This document shows, piece by piece, positions 10,230 to 22,072 of a DNA stretch of 64,000 nucleotides. This DNA comes from Jiella marina. GTDB taxonomy: Bacteria > Pseudomonadota > Alphaproteobacteria > Rhizobiales > Rhizobiaceae. The DNA lies in contig NZ_JAKQZG010000010.1 in the NCBI RefSeq assembly GCF_024359545.1, positions 124,001 through 188,000 of the forward strand. The letters are read 5' to 3'. Numbering within the stretch: the first letter of the stretch is position 1; the number at the start of each line of letters is the position of its first letter. The notes below the pieces were generated by a model, which saw only the letters and a program-made list of their open reading frames with translations, was not told the origin of the DNA and ran no database searches. A program made the position numbers and the translations under genes.

Positions 10230-11213
10230 TCAGGGCACCAGGACGGCGGCTCCCTGGAAACGCCCGGCGCGCAGGTCGGCCAGCGCGGCATTGGCCGCAC
10301 TCAGGGGATAGACCGTGGTCGTCGTCTTCACCCCCGCCTGCGGAGCGACGGCGAGGAATTCCCTTGCATCCTCGCGGGTCAGGTTCGCCACCGAGACGAT
10401 CGAGCGCTCCTCCCAGAGATCGCGATAGGGAAATTGCGGGATGTCGCTCATGTGGATGCCGCCGCAGACGACCCGACCGCCCTTGCGCACGGCCTTCAGC
10501 GCAGCCGGCACCAGCGCGCCGACGGGGGCGAACAGGATCGTCGCGTCCAGAGGTTTGGGGGGCGCTTCCTCGGATCCGCCCGCCCAGGCGCAGCCGAGCG
10601 AAAGAGCGTGGCGTTGCGCGGCCTCGTCGCCGGGACGGGTGAAGGCGAAAACCTCGCGCTCCTGCCAGACGCAGACCTGGGCGATGATATGGGCGGCCGC
10701 CCCGAAACCATAGAGGCCGATGCGCTTCGCGTCGCCGGCCATCTTCAACGAACGCCAGCCGATCAGACCGGCGCACATCAGGGGCGCGGCGGCGACCGGA
10801 TCGTCGAAATCCGGCATGGCGAAGGCAAAGGCGGCGTCGGCCACGACATGGGTCGCAAAACCGCCGTCGCGGGTGTAGCCGGTGAACAGGGGATGATCGC
10901 AGAGATTCTCGCGACCTTCGACGCAATAGGGGCAGGCCCCGCAGGTGTGGCCGAGCCAGGGCACGCCGACGCGGGTTCCAAGCGTCGGCGCCGACACGCC
11001 TTCGCCCAGCGCTTCGACGATCCCGACGATCTCGTGGCCCGGCACGATCGGCAGGTTCGGATCGGGCAGATCGCCGTCGACCACGTGAAGATCAGTGCGG
11101 CAGACGGCGCAGGCTTCCATGCGGACGAGAATTTCGCCGGGGCCGGGTGTGGGGTCAGGTCGCTCCTCGAACTGCAGCGGCCGACCGATCTCGTGGAGCA
11201 CCATGGCATGCAT
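10230..11213 (-). CDS. Zinc-dependent alcohol dehydrogenase family protein
   Basis: A 327-residue medium-chain dehydrogenase. The N-terminal GroES-like domain holds catalytic-zinc residues (Cys in CAVCRTD, GHE further on) and the structural-zinc loop CGACPYCVEGRENLC. A Rossmann region with LYGFGAAAH follows and should bind NAD(P). It resembles the adh_fam_2 type of zinc alcohol dehydrogenases. The ATG at 11213 starts the conserved domain directly. Given the FNR/FixK-type promoter, a fermentative or redox-balancing role under oxygen limitation is likely. The true alcohol or aldehyde substrate is not known. Confidence 0.9.
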   Translation of the reverse strand: MHAMVLHEIGRPLQFEERPDPTPGPGEILVRMEACAVCRTDLHVVDGDLPDPNLPIVPGHEIVGIVEALGEGVSAPTLGTRVGVPWLGHTCGACPYCVEGRENLCDHPLFTGYTRDGGFATHVVADAAFAFAMPDFDDPVAAAPLMCAGLIGWRSLKMAGDAKRIGLYGFGAAAHIIAQVCVWQEREVFAFTRPGDEAAQRHALSLGCAWAGGSEEAPPKPLDATILFAPVGALVPAALKAVRKGGRVVCGGIHMSDIPQFPYRDLWEERSIVSVANLTREDAREFLAVAPQAGVKTTTTVYPLSAANAALADLRAGRFQGAAVLVP

Positions 11214-11338
11214 GTCGAACCTCGTTTGCAACGAGCAGGCTGGATGGGGTCTCCCCGGTCGAACCGACTTCGGGGCGATTCGTCCCCTGGAGACGCGGGG
11301 TCCTGCGGGCAAGACACGCCGGAAGGGAACCGGGTGTG

Positions 11339-11381
11339 GACAATAATTGGGCCATCCGGGGCGAGATTTGATCCCGATCAA
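11339..11381 (-). promoter_or_regulatory. FNR/FixK-type box between alcohol dehydrogenase and hsp20
   Basis: TTGATCCCGATCAA (11368-11381) is a perfect palindrome almost equidistant from the two divergent starts (161 and 159 bp). On the minus strand a TATTGT -10 (11339-11344) sits 33 bp from the box centre, which fits class II activation of the alcohol dehydrogenase. No comparable -10 was seen toward hsp20. Nothing else stands out in this 320-bp gap. Confidence 0.72.
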
Positions 11382-11533
11382 AGTGGGTCGCTTCGAACGG
11401 GGGCTTGATGGGGTCGTCCTGGCGTTGGGGCGATCCTTCGAACCATCGCCCCGCGTCAAAACATCAACCGACCTGACGTGGCTTCGATCGGGTCAAACGA
11501 TCGCGTCAGGCCATTTTGGACAGGAGATGCATC

Positions 11534-12073
11534 ATGGCCGACAATACCACCCAGCTTCCGGTGAAGACCGAGACCAAAGCGCCTGAAACCAGCGGACCGC
11601 GCGCCTGGTCGCCCTTTGAGAGCCTGCGCGGCGAAATGGACCGGCTGTTCGACATGTTCGGCGGTCGCTCGCGCGGTGCCCTCTCGCGCCCCGGCTTCGA
11701 ATTCGATTTCGGCTTTCCCCGGGACATGATGTTCGGCTCCGGTTCCCCGGCGGTCGACGTCGCGGAAAAGGAAACCGAATACGAGATCACCGCCGAACTC
11801 CCCGGCCTCGACGAGAAGGATGTCGAGGTGAAGATCGCCAATGGCGCGCTGACCATCAAGGGCGAGAAGAAGGCCGAGAAGGAGGAAAAGCAGAAGGACT
11901 ATTATCTGTCCGAGCGGCGCTATGGCTCCTTCGTCAGGTCCTTCGCGCTGCCCAAGGGCGTCGATCAGGACAAGATCGCGGCGCATTTCGCCAAGGGCGT
12001 TCTGACGGTCACCCTGCCCAAGACGCCAGAAGCAAAGGCCGAGGAAAAGACGATCGCGATCAAGGCTGCCTGA
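11534..12073 (+). CDS. Hsp20 family small heat shock protein
   Basis: A 179-residue small heat shock protein. A Phe-rich N-terminal arm (SLRGEMDRLFDMFGG) precedes an alpha-crystallin domain at about residues 70-165 with YEITAELPGLDEKDVEV and the GVLTVTLPK signature; a short C-terminal tail follows. It should hold unfolded proteins as an ATP-independent chaperone. The start is set by an AGGAG ribosome site at 11522. It faces the alcohol dehydrogenase across an FNR/FixK-type box and lies upstream of ftsH. Mycobacterial HspX is a hypoxia-induced member of the same family. Confidence 0.93.
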   Translation: MADNTTQLPVKTETKAPETSGPRAWSPFESLRGEMDRLFDMFGGRSRGALSRPGFEFDFGFPRDMMFGSGSPAVDVAEKETEYEITAELPGLDEKDVEVKIANGALTIKGEKKAEKEEKQKDYYLSERRYGSFVRSFALPKGVDQDKIAAHFAKGVLTVTLPKTPEAKAEEKTIAIKAA

Positions 12074-12092
12074 TCGGGACGTCGCATCGGCC

Positions 12093-12125
12093 GCCGGACG
12101 TCTTTCAGCCCCAATGACGTCCGGC
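12093..12125. terminator. Perfect hairpin between hsp20 and ftsH
   Basis: GCCGGACGTC and GACGTCCGGC form a 10-bp perfect stem around a 13-nt loop. No T-run follows, so it may be a weak terminator, an RNase-stabilising 3' end for hsp20, or a processing site within an hsp20-ftsH transcript. Confidence 0.45.
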
Positions 12126-12177
12126 ACCCCCACACCTGAAACCCGGCGGCCGATTGCCCCGGATCGAGGATAGCGCG

Positions 12178-14049
12178 ATGGCGGAGGATACGTCTTCCAA
12201 CCGCAAGCATGACGTGACCATGTGGTACGTCTTCGCCGCGATGATGGCGATCCTGGCCCTGCAATGGGCCTGGCAGACCTATTCGCAGGTCGAGACGATA
12301 CCCTACAGCCGTTTCGAACAACTCCTCGATCAGGACAAGGTCGCCGAGGTTTCGGTCGGAGACGACCGGATCCAGGGAACGCTGAAGGTCCCGCTGGCGA
12401 GCGGCAAGTCGGAGTTCGTCACGGTTCGTGTCGACCCGGCGATTGCCGAAAAGCTCGCGGCCCACGACGTCACGGCAACGGGCATCGGCTCGGGCGGCTT
12501 CATAGCGACAATCCTGTCCTGGGTGCTGCCGATCTTCGTCTTCTACATGATCTGGGCCTTCGCCTTTCGACGCATGGCGAGCGGACCGGGCCTCGGTGGC
12601 GGTCTGATGTCGATCGGCAAGTCGCGCGCCAAGGTCTATGTGGAGAAGGATACGAAGGTCACCTTTTCCGACGTCGCCGGTGTCGAGGACGCCAAGGCGG
12701 AACTGGCCGAGGTCGTGGCCTTCCTGAAGGATTCCGGCACCTATGGGCGACTGGGCGCGCGCGTGCCGAAGGGCATTCTGCTGGTCGGTCCGCCGGGCAC
12801 CGGCAAGACGTTGCTGGCGCGGGCCGTGGCCGGCGAAGCCGGCGTGCCGTTCTTCTCGATCTCCGGCTCGGAGTTCGTGGAGATGTTCGTCGGTGTCGGG
12901 GCCGCGCGGGTTCGCGACCTTTTCGCCGAAGCACGTAAGGCGGCGCCCGCCATCATCTTCATCGATGAACTCGACGCGCTCGGGCGCAGCCGGGCGGCGG
13001 GCGGCAATCTCGGCGGCTTCGACGAGAAGGAGCAGACCCTGAACCAGCTTCTTGCAGAACTGGACGGTTTCGACCCGTCCGTCGGCGTCATCCTGCTGGC
13101 GGCCACCAACCGGCCGGAGATCCTCGATCCCGCTCTCCTGCGCGCCGGCCGGTTCGACCGGCAGGTGCTCGTCGACCGGCCGGACCAGGCCGGACGGCTG
13201 GCGATCCTGAAGGTTCATGTCAAGAAGATCGTCATCGACGAGACCGTGCAACTGGAAACGGTCGCGGGTCTCACCACCGGCTTCACCGGCGCAGACCTCG
13301 CCAATCTGGTCAACGAGGCAGCCATCGCCGCGACCCGCCGCGATGGCGATGCGGTCACGCTTGCCGATTTCACGGCCGCAATCGAACGCATCGTCGCCGG
13401 CATCGAGAAGAAGAGCCGTATCCTCGGGCCCGCTGAGAGGCGCCGCGTCGCCTATCACGAGATGGGCCACGCGCTGGTGGCGGCGGGTCTTCCCGGGGTC
13501 GATCCCGTCGAGAAGGTCTCGATCGTTCCGCGCGGGGTCGGTGCTCTGGGGTACACCATGCAGCGCCCGACCGAGGATCGCTTCCTGCTCGCGACGAGCG
13601 AACTGAAGAACCGCATCGCCGTCCTGATGGGCGGCCGGGCGGCGGAGGCGCTGATTTTCGACGGCGACGTGTCGACCGGAGCGGCCGACGACCTGCAGCG
13701 CGCCACCGACGTCGCGACCGAGATGGCCGTCAAATACGGCATGAGCGAAACGCTCGGCCAGCGCACCTACAGCCGTACCGTCCAGACCTTTCTCGCCGCG
13801 CCCGCGGACAAATCCTTCGAGGCTTCCGACGAGACCGGACGGGAGATCGACGTCGCGGTTCGCGAGACGATCGAGGAGGCGGCACAGCGGGCGAGAGCCA
13901 TTCTTGTCCGCAAGCGCGCCGATCTCGAGGCCGGGGTCGAGATGCTGTTGCGGCATGAGACGTTGACCGCCGCGGAATTCCCACCGCTGCGCGGCAATAC
14001 GGGATCCCGGAACGAGGAAAGACCCAGGACGACCGTGACGGCCGCCTGA
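12178..14049 (+). CDS. ftsH: FtsH-type ATP-dependent zinc metalloprotease
   Basis: A 623-residue membrane AAA protease. Two N-terminal membrane segments flank a small periplasmic domain. The AAA module has Walker A GPPGTGKT (near residues 204-211), Walker [12 protein letters not shown] and the FtsH second region of homology. The protease site is HEMGH (first His near 428). The start at 12178 follows a GAGGA site. Its position after hsp20 and before a phasin suggests an accessory, stress-linked FtsH rather than the housekeeping copy; that copy would lie outside this window. Confidence 0.95.
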   Translation: MAEDTSSNRKHDVTMWYVFAAMMAILALQWAWQTYSQVETIPYSRFEQLLDQDKVAEVSVGDDRIQGTLKVPLASGKSEFVTVRVDPAIAEKLAAHDVTATGIGSGGFIATILSWVLPIFVFYMIWAFAFRRMASGPGLGGGLMSIGKSRAKVYVEKDTKVTFSDVAGVEDAKAELAEVVAFLKDSGTYGRLGARVPKGILLVGPPGTGKTLLARAVAGEAGVPFFSISGSEFVEMFVGVGAARVRDLFAEARKAAPAIIFIDELDALGRSRAAGGNLGGFDEKEQTLNQLLAELDGFDPSVGVILLAATNRPEILDPALLRAGRFDRQVLVDRPDQAGRLAILKVHVKKIVIDETVQLETVAGLTTGFTGADLANLVNEAAIAATRRDGDAVTLADFTAAIERIVAGIEKKSRILGPAERRRVAYHEMGHALVAAGLPGVDPVEKVSIVPRGVGALGYTMQRPTEDRFLLATSELKNRIAVLMGGRAAEALIFDGDVSTGAADDLQRATDVATEMAVKYGMSETLGQRTYSRTVQTFLAAPADKSFEASDETGREIDVAVRETIEEAAQRARAILVRKRADLEAGVEMLLRHETLTAAEFPPLRGNTGSRNEERPRTTVTAA

Positions 14050-14105
14050 GTGCAAGGCAAGACTTCCGTGCCATTCGGGCGCAGAACTTGAGGAGGATAT
14101 CGAGC

Positions 14106-14504
14106 ATGCCAAAGTCTCCGACCACCGCATTCTTTGACGATCTGCCGCAGCCATCCGAACTGGTCTTCATCGACTATCAGGCCTGGCATCTTCCCATGCA
14201 TCTTGCCGCCGGGTTCGCCCAGGGTGCAGCGAGCCTGTTCCTGGCGGGGCTCGACTTCTGGGCCCATCGGCTCACCGAGGACCGGAAGACGCTTCAGGGG
14301 CTGATGGCCTGTTGGGACTTCGAGGCGGCCGAGCGATTGCAGCGCGACTGGCTGGAGACGGCCGTCAGGCATTATGGCGGAGTGAACGAGACGGTCTCGA
14401 ATGTGACGCAACAGGCTACGGGCCGTCTCGCCGAAGACCTCAACGATGTCTGGATGCTGCCGGCTGTCAGTCCTGTAAAGGACGAGGCTTCGCCGAAGAA
14501 ATAG
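14106..14504 (+). CDS. Phasin-like protein
   Basis: A 132-residue, mostly helical protein without signal peptide. Its pattern (FIDYQAWHLPMHLAAGFAQG, then a helix with LQRDWLETAVRHYG) resembles phasin-family proteins that coat polyhydroxyalkanoate granules or act as general chaperone-like helpers. The GAGGAGGAT ribosome site 56 bp after ftsH makes it the third gene of an hsp20-ftsH-phasin cluster. A second phasin lies at 24043-24432. No PHA synthase is present in the window, so granule binding is inferred from family only. Confidence 0.7.
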   Translation: MPKSPTTAFFDDLPQPSELVFIDYQAWHLPMHLAAGFAQGAASLFLAGLDFWAHRLTEDRKTLQGLMACWDFEAAERLQRDWLETAVRHYGGVNETVSNVTQQATGRLAEDLNDVWMLPAVSPVKDEASPKK

Positions 14505-14557
14505 TGCTGGGTCGTTCGACCGGGGCTATGAGAGCCGCCCGACCGGCGCCGTGAGAA

Positions 14558-14579
14558 GAGTGATCCCGAAGGATCACTC
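14558..14579. terminator. Hairpin after the phasin gene
   Basis: GAGTGATCC and GGATCACTC form a 9-bp perfect stem with a CGAA tetraloop in the convergent gap between the phasin and the CMD-family gene. There is no T-run, so termination strength is uncertain. Confidence 0.45.
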
Positions 14580-14670
14580 GTCGGCGCTGGCGAGGACACG
14601 AGGATCTTGGCGCTTCTGGGGCAGGCGCAGGCTTGCGAACCGAGGCGCCCGCCGATTGCCCCCATGTCGA

Positions 14671-15027
14671 TCAGTCTCGGTCCTTGCCTTCGGCAAACTG
14701 CTCCCAGGCAGCCATGGCATGGGCCGAATACATGAGCGACGGCCCACCACCCATATAGACTGCCACGCCGAGCGCTTCCTCGAATTCCGTCTTGGTCGCT
14801 CCAAGCTTGATCAGCGCGTCCGTATGGAAGCCGATGCAACCGTCGCAGCGCGTTGCGATTGCGATGCCGAGCGCGATCAGTTCCTTGGTTTTCCTGTCGA
14901 GTGCGCCGGCGGCCGTCGCGGTCGAGCCGAGCGTCGAGAACGCATGCATCGTATCGGGAATGTCCCGCCGCAAGGTGCGGGTGTGGGATGAGATGTCCCT
15001 GGTGACATCGGGATAATAGGTGCTCAT
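14671..15027 (-). CDS. Carboxymuconolactone decarboxylase/AhpD-family protein
   Basis: A 118-residue CMD-domain protein with the redox motif CDGCIGFH (CxxC plus His), as in AhpD-type alkylhydroperoxidases. This suggests peroxide reduction rather than true decarboxylation. Homologues usually act as oligomers. It diverges from the ATP synthase operon. The nearer of the two FNR/FixK boxes in the shared promoter region is centred 117 bp before its start. Confidence 0.85.
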   Translation of the reverse strand: MSTYYPDVTRDISSHTRTLRRDIPDTMHAFSTLGSTATAAGALDRKTKELIALGIAIATRCDGCIGFHTDALIKLGATKTEFEEALGVAVYMGGGPSLMYSAHAMAAWEQFAEGKDRD

Positions 15028-15137
15028 CGGGTTCTTTCGCTGAAAGGTCGTTCGACAGATGAATGCGGGCCAGAAGCCGACGGCGGGTCCGGTTCTGAGC
15101 GCACCCGCCTTTTGTCGCGTTTGGTGGAGGCTTGGCG

Positions 15138-15151
15138 TTGACCGGGATCAA
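15138..15151 (-). promoter_or_regulatory. FNR/FixK-type box, CMD-proximal
   Basis: TTGACCGGGATCAA lies in the divergent region between the CMD-family gene and atpD. It is the box closer to the CMD gene and is centred 61 bp from its partner. No clear -10 is visible for it. Confidence 0.65.
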
Positions 15152-15198
15152 GTCTGCGGGGAGTCTGGGGCCGATCGCCCTGTCGAGCGGAGCGCGAC

Positions 15199-17211
<2,013 letters not shown>

Positions 17212-17215
<4 letters not shown>

Positions 17216-17538
17216 CCGAAACGCACGAGAGCCCCCGAAACGCTTCGCAGGACAAGCCCACTCACCCCAAACCCGCGGATCGCCTGGCGGAGTCTGTGGA
17301 GATCCGGGCGGAGCGTCATCGCCAGTGGACGGAGAAGGGTGAGCCCGCCATCGCCCATCGCCTCGCGCAGATTGGCGTTCTTGGCTGGATGGTGGTGACG
17401 CCGATGTTGATCGGTCTGTTTGTCGGCCGCTGGCTGGATCAGGCTCTCGGCTCGCGCCTCACCTTCGCCGGCGCGCTCCTAATGGTCGGGACCGGCCTCG
17501 GCGCGTGGTCGGCGTGGAAATGGATGAACCGGACATGA
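17212..17538 (+). CDS. atpQ: N-ATPase membrane protein AtpQ (AtpI/AtpZ-like)
   Basis: A 108-residue protein with a charged N-terminal half and two membrane segments (around GWMVVTPMLIGLFVGRWLD and FAGALLMVGTGLGAWSAW). It corresponds to the AtpI-like subunit of N-ATPase operons, probably helping c-ring assembly or magnesium handling. The family is small and poorly studied. ATGA overlaps link it to both neighbours. Confidence 0.85.
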
Positions 17539-17834
17539 ATCTCTCCCTTGCGCTTCCAGCCTGGCCGCTGGTTCTGGCCCTGCCCTTCTGTCTCCTGAGC
17601 GGCGTCCTCCTGGGCGTCCGGCATTTCGGGGCGCTATGGCGGCAGGCTCAGGCGCTCGCGACCGGCGATCGCCCGAAACGCGCGGCCGGCCTCGCCGTTC
17701 TGCGCTTTCTCGGGCTTGCGGGCAGTCTCGTCGCGGCGAGCCTGTTCGGGGCGCTGCCGCTGCTTGCCCTGGCGTTCGGCGTGCTGATCGGCCGCTCGGT
17801 GGTCATGCGCCGGGTGGAAAGGGCCGCGCCATGA
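17535..17834 (+). CDS. atpR: N-ATPase membrane protein AtpR
   Basis: A 99-residue hydrophobic protein with about three membrane segments and an Arg-rich C-terminus. It sits exactly where N-ATPase operons encode AtpR. That protein has been proposed to interact with the c-ring or its assembly, but its function is not established. The start is set by the ATGA overlap with atpQ; the stop overlaps atpB likewise. Confidence 0.82.
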   Translation: MNLSLALPAWPLVLALPFCLLSGVLLGVRHFGALWRQAQALATGDRPKRAAGLAVLRFLGLAGSLVAASLFGALPLLALAFGVLIGRSVVMRRVERAAP

Positions 17835-18538
17835 CCGCGCCGCTGACCACCGAGCCGCTCTTCACCTTCGGACCCGTTTCGATCAGCGCGCCCGTGGTCG
17901 TTACATGGGCGCTGATGGCGTTTCTCCTGGCTGGAAGCGTCCTCGCGACGCGGCGCCTTTCGCTGAAGCCCTCGACGCTGCAGGCGGCGCTCGAAATGGT
18001 GGTGGAGACCATCGACGGGCAGATCCGCGACATCATGCAGGCCGAGCCCGGACCCTATCGTGCCTTCATCGGGACGCTCTTCATCTACATTCTGCTTGCC
18101 AACTGGTCGTCGCTGATGCCGGGCGTCGAGCCGCCGACGGCCCATCTCGAGACCGACGCGGCACTGGCGCTGCTCGTCTTCCTCGCCGTCATCCTCTTCG
18201 GCATCCGAGCCAACGGACCGCTCGGATACCTGAAGAGCTTTGCGGCGCCGACCGTCCTGATGATCCCGCTGAATCTCGTCGAGACCATCACGCGCTCGCT
18301 GTCGCTCGTCGTGCGCCTCTTCGGCAACGTGATGAGCGGGGTCTTCGTCATCGGCATCGTCCTGTCGCTGGCCGGCCTCTTCGTGCCGATCCCGCTGATG
18401 GCCCTCGATCTGCTGACCGGGGCGGTCCAGGCCTACATCTTCGCCGTTCTTGCCGCCGTCTTCATCGCCGGCACCATTTCCGAAGGGCGGCCCCATGCCG
18501 CCGAAAATCTCCAGACATCCGAAAGGAAAACGCCATGA
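17831..18538 (+). CDS. atpB: N-type ATP synthase subunit a
   Basis: A 235-residue membrane subunit forming the ion half-channels next to the c-ring. About five membrane segments are visible. The essential arginine of the family sits in [13 protein letters not shown] (R near 162). The start and stop overlap the neighbouring genes by 4 bp. The protein is shorter than E. coli subunit a, as is usual for N-ATPases. Confidence 0.94.
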   Translation: MTAPLTTEPLFTFGPVSISAPVVVTWALMAFLLAGSVLATRRLSLKPSTLQAALEMVVETIDGQIRDIMQAEPGPYRAFIGTLFIYILLANWSSLMPGVEPPTAHLETDAALALLVFLAVILFGIRANGPLGYLKSFAAPTVLMIPLNLVETITRSLSLVVRLFGNVMSGVFVIGIVLSLAGLFVPIPLMALDLLTGAVQAYIFAVLAAVFIAGTISEGRPHAAENLQTSERKTP

Positions 18539-18777
18539 ACTGGCTTGCCTTCGCCAGCATTTTGGGCGCCGCGCTCGCCGTCTCTTTCGGCGCCATCGGC
18601 CCGGCGCTTGCCGAGGGCCGCGCGGTCGCCTCCGCGCTCGATGCCATCGCCCGTCAGCCCGAAGCAGCTTCCACCATCTCGCGCACTCTCTTCGTCGGCC
18701 TCGCCATGATCGAGACGACCGCGATCTATTGTCTGGTGGTCGCGTTGCTTCTCCTCTTCGCCAACCCGTTCGTCTGA
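18535..18777 (+). CDS. atpE: N-type ATP synthase subunit c, double-carboxylate rotor
   Basis: An 80-residue hairpin of two membrane helices joined by the conserved loop ARQPEA. Aligned by eye with the sodium-binding c subunit of Ilyobacter tartaricus, its Gln32 corresponds to E27, Glu65 to E60, Ser66 to T61, Thr67 to T62 and Tyr70 to Y65. Carboxylates in both helices are typical for N-ATPases. This motif was first taken as sodium-specific, but as I recall a Burkholderia N-ATPase ring was later reported to prefer protons, so the ion is open. Confidence 0.94.
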   Translation: MNWLAFASILGAALAVSFGAIGPALAEGRAVASALDAIARQPEAASTISRTLFVGLAMIETTAIYCLVVALLLLFANPFV

Positions 18778-18784
18778 GCGTTCG

Positions 18785-19528
18785 ATGACCATCGACTGGT
18801 GGACGCTCGGGTTTCAGACCGTCAACGTCCTGATCCTGATCTGGCTGCTCGGCCGCTTCTTCTTCAAACCGCTCAGCCGGATGATCGCCGAGCGCAAGGA
18901 GGCCGCTGCGGACATGCTGGCCGAAGCCGAGGCTGCGCACCGGAACGCTGAAGAAGCTCTCGAAGGCATCGCGGCGACGCGGGCGGGTTTTGCCGAGGAG
19001 CGCGAGGCGCTTCTTCGCAAGGCGCGAGGAGAGGCCGAGACGCTGCGGCAGGAGATGCTCGAAGCAGCGAAGGCAGAGGCGGAGAAGCGTCTCGCGGCCG
19101 CCGAGACCGAGATCGCTCACAAGGCCGGAGCCGAACGGGCAGCGCTCCAAGCGGAAGCTGCGCGACTTGCCGTGGAGATCGCGCAACGGCTTCTCGCGCG
19201 CCTCCACGGCGCGAAGGCGATGGAGGTTTTTCTCGACGATCTTCTCAAGGCCGTCGCAGCGCTGCCTTCGGCCGAACGCCGGACGATCGCAGCCAATGGC
19301 GCCCATTTCACCGCTGTCAGTTCCGCGCCTCTGGATCAGCAGGAACAGACACGATGCCGCGACCGTCTCGCCGAGATTCTGGGGCGGCAACCCGCGATCG
19401 AATTTCAGAGCGATCCGAGCCTGATCGCGGGGCTCGAACTGAAGGGCGAGCATCTGACCGTCGAGAACAGTTGGCGGGCCGATCTCGAAACCATCCGCAG
19501 GGAACTCGGCCATGAACGAAATCCCTGA
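18785..19528 (+). CDS. atpF: N-type ATP synthase subunit b with delta-like C-terminus
   Basis: A 247-residue protein, far longer than the roughly 156 residues of E. coli subunit b. Residues 11-27 form the membrane anchor. Residues 35-140 are an Ala/Glu/Arg-rich coiled coil typical of the stalk. Residues about 172-243 read like the C-terminus of subunit delta/OSCP, with [11 protein letters not shown] and [10 protein letters not shown]. The operon has no separate atpH, so this protein probably supplies the delta function as well. It overlaps atpA by 17 bp. Confidence 0.9.
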   Translation: MTIDWWTLGFQTVNVLILIWLLGRFFFKPLSRMIAERKEAAADMLAEAEAAHRNAEEALEGIAATRAGFAEEREALLRKARGEAETLRQEMLEAAKAEAEKRLAAAETEIAHKAGAERAALQAEAARLAVEIAQRLLARLHGAKAMEVFLDDLLKAVAALPSAERRTIAANGAHFTAVSSAPLDQQEQTRCRDRLAEILGRQPAIEFQSDPSLIAGLELKGEHLTVENSWRADLETIRRELGHERNP

Positions 19529-21086
19529 CAGGGGAAGCCAGCACGGCGATGAACCGACCTCGCAGGCGCCCGCGGGCGAATGGCTGGAGGGGGCAAGACA
19601 GCGGGTCGCGGGCGCGGTGATCGGGCCGAAGGCGCGGCAGATCGGCCGGGTGGAAGAGGTCGGCGACGGCATCGCCATGGTCTCCGGTCTTGCCGAGGCG
19701 CGGCTCGACGAGCTTCTCGATTTCGGCAACGGTCGCTTCGGCTTCGCCCAGGTACTGGAGGAGGAGAGCGTCGGCTGCGTGCTCCTCGACATGGGCGCCG
19801 GCATTGAAGCGGGCGATCAGGTCGCCGGAACGGGCGACGTCCTGCGCGTGCCGGTGGGGGAGGGGCTTCTGGGCCGGATCGTCGATCCTCTCGGAAGGCC
19901 GCTCGATGGCAAGGGCGAGATCGCTGCTGCCCATCGCGAGCCGATCGAGCGCCCGGCCCCGGAGATCATCGCCCGTGAGGCCGTCACGCAGCCGGTCGAG
20001 ACCGGGACACTCGTCCTCGACACGCTCTTTGCCCTCGGTCGCGGTCAGCGCGAACTGATCATCGGCGATCGCGCCACGGGCAAGAGCACGCTCGCGATCG
20101 ATGCGATCATCGCCCAGAAGACGAGCGACATGATCTCGGTCTATGTCGCGATCGGCCAGAAGAGCGCCAATGTCCGTCGCGCCATCGAGGCCATTCACAC
20201 CCATGGCGCGCCGGAGCGCACGATCGTCGTCGTTGCCGGCCCTTCCGACGCGCCCGGCCTGCAATGGATCGCGCCCTTTGCCGGCATGACGATCGCCGAG
20301 TTCTTCCGCGATCGCGGCCAGCATGCGCTGATCGTGCTCGACGATCTGACGAAGCACGCCGCAACCCACCGCGAAATCGCACTTCTGACCCGCCAGTCGC
20401 CGGGCCGCGAGGCCTATCCCGGTGATGTCTTCTACGTTCATGCCCGGCTTCTGGAGCGCGCCGCCATGCTCTCGAAGGAGAACGGCGGCGGCTCGCTGAC
20501 GGCGCTTCCCATCGCAGAGACCGATGCCGGCAATCTCTCGGCCTATATTCCGACGAACCTGATCTCGATCACCGACGGGCAGATCGTGCTCGACGCCAGG
20601 CTGTTCAATGAAGGGCAGAAACCGGCGGTCGATGTGGGCACCTCCGTCAGTCGTGTCGGCGGCAAGACGCAGGCCAGAGCGTTGCGCGATGCGGCGTCGA
20701 CCATGCGCCTCGACTATGCGCAGTTCCTCGAACTCGAAATGTTCACGCGCTTCGGCGGCCTCTCCGACGCCCGCGTGCGAGCGCGCCTGGCGCGGGGCGC
20801 ACGCATCCGGGCGATACTGAGCCAGCGTCCCGCGCAGCCCTATCGTCTGGCGGAAGAAGTGGCGCTGGTCACGGCGGTTCAGAGCGGCCTCGCCGATTCC
20901 GTACCCCTCGAGGCCTTCCCGGCCTTTGCCGCCGCAATCGGGGAGAGAATGAAGGGCGAGTTGCCGGATGTGGTCCGGCGGATCGAGGACGAGGGCGCAC
21001 TCGACGAGGCGGGGCGCACCGCGCTTGAGGATTGGCTCGGCGGCCTTGCCGGCGAATTCGCAGACACCAAGAAGGTCCGTGGATGA
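19512..21086 (+). CDS. atpA: N-type ATP synthase subunit alpha
   Basis: A 524-residue F1 alpha subunit. The P-loop GDRATGKS lies near residue 185, a variant of the usual [21 protein letters not shown] and other alpha signatures are present. The N-terminus carries a polar extension of about 25 residues before the first beta-barrel. The start lies within the end of atpF and the stop overlaps atpG (ATGA). Confidence 0.95.
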   Translation: MNEIPDRGSQHGDEPTSQAPAGEWLEGARQRVAGAVIGPKARQIGRVEEVGDGIAMVSGLAEARLDELLDFGNGRFGFAQVLEEESVGCVLLDMGAGIEAGDQVAGTGDVLRVPVGEGLLGRIVDPLGRPLDGKGEIAAAHREPIERPAPEIIAREAVTQPVETGTLVLDTLFALGRGQRELIIGDRATGKSTLAIDAIIAQKTSDMISVYVAIGQKSANVRRAIEAIHTHGAPERTIVVVAGPSDAPGLQWIAPFAGMTIAEFFRDRGQHALIVLDDLTKHAATHREIALLTRQSPGREAYPGDVFYVHARLLERAAMLSKENGGGSLTALPIAETDAGNLSAYIPTNLISITDGQIVLDARLFNEGQKPAVDVGTSVSRVGGKTQARALRDAASTMRLDYAQFLELEMFTRFGGLSDARVRARLARGARIRAILSQRPAQPYRLAEEVALVTAVQSGLADSVPLEAFPAFAAAIGERMKGELPDVVRRIEDEGALDEAGRTALEDWLGGLAGEFADTKKVRG

Positions 21087-21922
21087 GCGAGCGGCTGTCC
21101 GAGATATCCGCCCGGATCGATGGCATCCGTCAGCTCGGCGGGGTGGTGAACGCCATGCGCGGCATTGCCGGGGCGCGCATCCAGCAGGCGCGGGCGGAAC
21201 TGACGGCCGTCGATACCTATTCGGCGATCATCGAACAGGCGCTAGGCCGGGCGCTCGCCCTCATGCCCTCGTCTGCCGCCGGAGAGGGCGCGGCCGCCCG
21301 GGGGGCGACGGCGCTCGTCGTATTTGCCGGCGAACAGGGCTTCGCCGGCGCGTTCTCGGAAAAGGTGCTTGCGGCGATCGCCGGCGAGGACAAGCCGGTG
21401 TTCCTGATCGGAACGCGCGGCGCGACGCTCGCCGCGGAACGCGGGATCATGCCCGGCTGGCAGAGGTCGATGCCCTCCCATTCGGGCGGTGTCCCGAAGC
21501 TCGCAAGCGATGTGGTGGACGCGCTTTACGAGAGGATCGCCCGCGGCGCCGTGCACGGCGTCGAGACCGTCTATGCCGAGGCCGCCAATTCGGGCGAACT
21601 GACGATCCGGCGCAGGCAGCTCTTGCCCCTCGATCGGAAGGCGTTCAGCGTGAAACAGGAGGCGGTGCCGCCCCTCGTCAATCTGGCGCCCGAAGAACTC
21701 GTTTTCGAGATTACGGCGGAATTCCTGACGGCGCGCCTCACGCGGGCTGCCCTTCACGCCTTCGCCGCCGAGAATCAGGCGCGCATGAACGCCATGGCCG
21801 CAGCCCGCCGCGACATCGACCGCCGCCTCGCCGATCTCGAGGCGAGTTTCCGCCGCGTGCGTCAGGAGGCGATCACCGCGGAGATCGTCGAGCTCGCGGC
21901 AGGTTCCGCGGCGGCCCGCTGA
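21083..21922 (+). CDS. atpG: N-type ATP synthase subunit gamma
   Basis: A 279-residue central-shaft subunit. The N-terminal helix ([21 protein letters not shown]) and the C-terminal helix ([19 protein letters not shown]) form the coiled-coil axle, with a Rossmann-like body between them. It is the last gene of the nine-gene operon, which therefore lacks a separate delta gene. Confidence 0.92.
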   Translation: MSERLSEISARIDGIRQLGGVVNAMRGIAGARIQQARAELTAVDTYSAIIEQALGRALALMPSSAAGEGAAARGATALVVFAGEQGFAGAFSEKVLAAIAGEDKPVFLIGTRGATLAAERGIMPGWQRSMPSHSGGVPKLASDVVDALYERIARGAVHGVETVYAEAANSGELTIRRRQLLPLDRKAFSVKQEAVPPLVNLAPEELVFEITAEFLTARLTRAALHAFAAENQARMNAMAAARRDIDRRLADLEASFRRVRQEAITAEIVELAAGSAAAR

Positions 21923-21988
21923 GACGGCCGACTTCCAGTCCCGGCCGGTTCCACCGCAGACTGTCCTGGCTTCCAACGCGCTCCGTGT

Positions 21989-22002
21989 TTGATCTCGCGC
22001 AA
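21989..22002 (+). promoter_or_regulatory. FNR/FixK-type box upstream of the host-attachment-family gene
   Basis: TTGATCTCGCGCAA fits TTG(A/C)-N6-(T/G)CAA and nearly matches the reverse of the box at 23840. It is centred about 77 bp before the gene start. The -10 is weak (TGTCTT near 22025). Confidence 0.6.
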
Positions 22003-22072
22003 GGCGGAATGCGGCCGGCCATGCTGTCTTTCCCGTACCGGCCAACGAATTTGCCGAATCGGAGATGCAAGA

